Assembly: GCA_028554795.2 (NCBI GenBank)
Contig: CM068824.1
Coordinates: 164,669,946 to 164,733,945 of the forward strand
DNA from: Sinohyriopsis cumingii
Lineage: Eukaryota; Mollusca; Bivalvia; Unionida; Unionidae
Direction of reading: 5' to 3'
DNA length: 64,000 bases
Shown here: in pieces, positions 55,925-58,900 of the stretch
Layout: each line of letters starts with the position of its first letter
Position numbering within the stretch: the stretch's first letter is position 1
Program-made: the position numbers and the translations under genes
The notes under the pieces: model-generated
Databases searched by the model: none
The model's input: the letters and a program-made list of their open reading frames with translations, nothing else
Told to the model about the DNA's origin: nothing

Positions 55925-58900
55925 ATTCGGATTATTAACATAGCTTTAAAAAAAACAATCAGTCATATCGCTACAGTGTCTGCAGTGTGGCAGTTTATAG
56001 TGATATCTAGCACTGGGCCATCATGCTGAGCACCTAGCAAGGCAGCTGTTAGTACCATTTTTATAAGTCTTTGGTATGACTTGACAGGGCTCAAACCTGC
56101 CACCTCCTGCATCCAAGGTGGAAACGCTAATCACTAGGCCACTGGAGCGGTCATGGATATATGTGAACTATTGTACCAATCATAAAACGGTTTTTCATTT
56201 CATGTTTGATATGTCTAGCCATTTTGCATCTTGAAACAATTTCAAAACATGCCAGTAACTGTAATTTTTCAGAACTATTAAAATGTTTATGAAATTGAAC
56301 TCCTGGGGTAATGTGTACCTTTAAATGCATATAGATCTATCTATCTATACAAAGATTATACTGTTAATGTGCAATTAAATTGATAACTAGTCATGAAATT
56401 ACATTATATCACTGGTGATATTTTAAAATAACACTGAGAACATTTTTTTTTTAATGTCAAACATAATCTTTTTAGTTCTCATAGATTTTACATTTGTAAG
56501 TTGGATTTTTTTTTGCTTGTTAGAAATAATTTATCTTCATCACACACAGATGATGTACATGAACATTAGTTTTTAAAGTTATTGGAATCATTGGCCAGTA
56601 GAGGTTTTTAGATCATGTTTGCATCTGAGGACATTTCAACAACCTGTCATTATTTTTTCATACTTACACACATGTAGTGTCACACAATAATATGGAAGGC
56701 AAATGAATCATGTCCAATGCATCAGACAAACCATGTTTCTCTGAACAAAGGTTCTGAAGAATGTTATGTCCTGCCATTTCCAGTGGTGCATTACCAAACT
56801 GACAAACATTGTCTCTGGTACATAAAACGTTGATCACCATCACTTACTCCGATTTTGGAGAATTGAGCTTCTAAGTTTAAATAACCCATAAAATATTGTT
56901 ATAGTAAGTTATCTGCAATTGCTGGGTCAATGCTAAATGATATTCATGCTAAATAGTAACCCCACTGGCTGTCATTCTGCCAAAATATTCATGTTTCCTG
57001 CTCAACTTCTGTGTCAATTAAATGATACAGTAGTCCCCTAACATTCCCCCTGACCAGTGACCACCTATTCTGTATGGCCAGAATCCTTGGCACTGACAAG
57101 TTTTGTGTAGTTATGTATATCTATAATGTGGGTTGATCTTTTGCCCATGACTGTAGATTGTACAAGTTATTTGTAAGCAACATGTTACATAACTAACTTT
57201 CATCCATGATTGTAGATTATACTTTAAGATAATGATCATTAAAAAGATGTTTCACTTAATCTGAGATCAGGACCATGTTTCTCCCCATAGAAATTCTATG
57301 GTTAACCTGATTTTTGTCAAGCTGTTCAATAAAATTTAAGTAAAATGACTTGATCTTGTGATCGAATTTAATGGAAATTTCCATTGGAAATTACTTGAGC
57401 CCAGGGCATTTAGCTGTGTCATAAGTCAGGTGACAGCCTGTATATAAGGAAGAGCAAGAAAACAAGTATTCATTTCTATTTTAATATGTCTTTGTGGAAT
57501 CCATTTTAGTTGTGTTCTGATATAATTTGAGAGAAATTATTTAAATTATTCATTGGAATTACAAGGTGCTCATTAGCTGTTTGGACTAAAACATTATTTA
57601 GGGATTATTGTGAAGCTGTTCAAAGACATTCTCGATTATATCACTGTGATACATCAAAACTGTGGCACATCAAGGTTACTGGTACATCAGCACATTCAAG
57701 ACCTGTAATTCATTCAAATCACTTTAGACTTTTGCACTTCTGATGGAACTTTTACGATTATTTAGGATTTAATTCACAATACTGTAAGTTGCTTTTTAAT
57801 GTTCACTTTCTTTTCAAGGGAAATAATTTATTTGTTGAATTTTCCTATACTTGTTGGTTTAGCTTTATTCTATTACTTAGTTTAAGACCAGAAAGTCATA
57901 ACAGTGTTCAAAATACCCCTCTGGGATGGCCTCCCATCTAAAGTGACCAGTCACTGGCATACTAGTGCAAAAACTGTCAAATTTGTTCCTCACAAGTTGC
58001 TGCAAAATTGAGTTTATATATAGAAGTCTGGTGAATGTCTGTTGATTTCCAAATATAATCTACTGATATTTGTTCCAACATACTGTTAAAGTAACTTAAA
58101 TCCAAGATGAGTTATCTGATTATCCTTACTTTAATTTGTTCATTAGATGTTAACTTTTGTTTGTCTGGATTCGAATCTATGGTTCGGTCAATGTGGGTAT
58201 GTGACAAAGCTTGCCAGTAGCATCTCGTGGGTCGACAGTTCTTTCTCGGGTTTTCCCTAGGATTCTTCTTCCACCATTGATACTGGCCACCATGTATAGC
58301 CTATCTTGTGCTAAAAAATGGTGTTAAACCCTACTACAACAACAACAACACTTTGATAATTACTGGTTATTATTACTACTTATAATTATCAAAACCAAAA
58401 AAGCAAATCACTGCCAAACCCAGTATTGTTCTGATCAAGTCAGCATGATATCCAGTTGTGATAAAGTAACAAGAATCCCATGAAGAAACTGATGCTCTAC
58501 TGGGCAAAAAGAATGTCCAGGATGTCAAGATAAGACCATTTCTTTCTTATACTATTGACTGTTAAAAGCATCTCTAACATTCTTCATTCATTTCATAAGA
58601 TGATTTTCAAATTATCTGCTGTGGAGCAAATACCGGATGTCAGATTAGCATGACTTTCATTTAAAACAAAATAGACACCATTAAAAACCTTTTGGTGAGG
58701 AGTAGGACAAACAAGATTTTCACAATAGCCATCTTTACAGCCAAATGGCACTATTTTCATTTATGAACAACAAGGCTTCATCAGTAGTCTACTGTTGGAA
58801 ACATATTTAAACAGCCATTCGATTAGAAAAAAACACTATTTTTAAGACAGCCAAATGGTGGCCATATTGAGGATTAATTATTTTTATTAAGACCAGCTTA

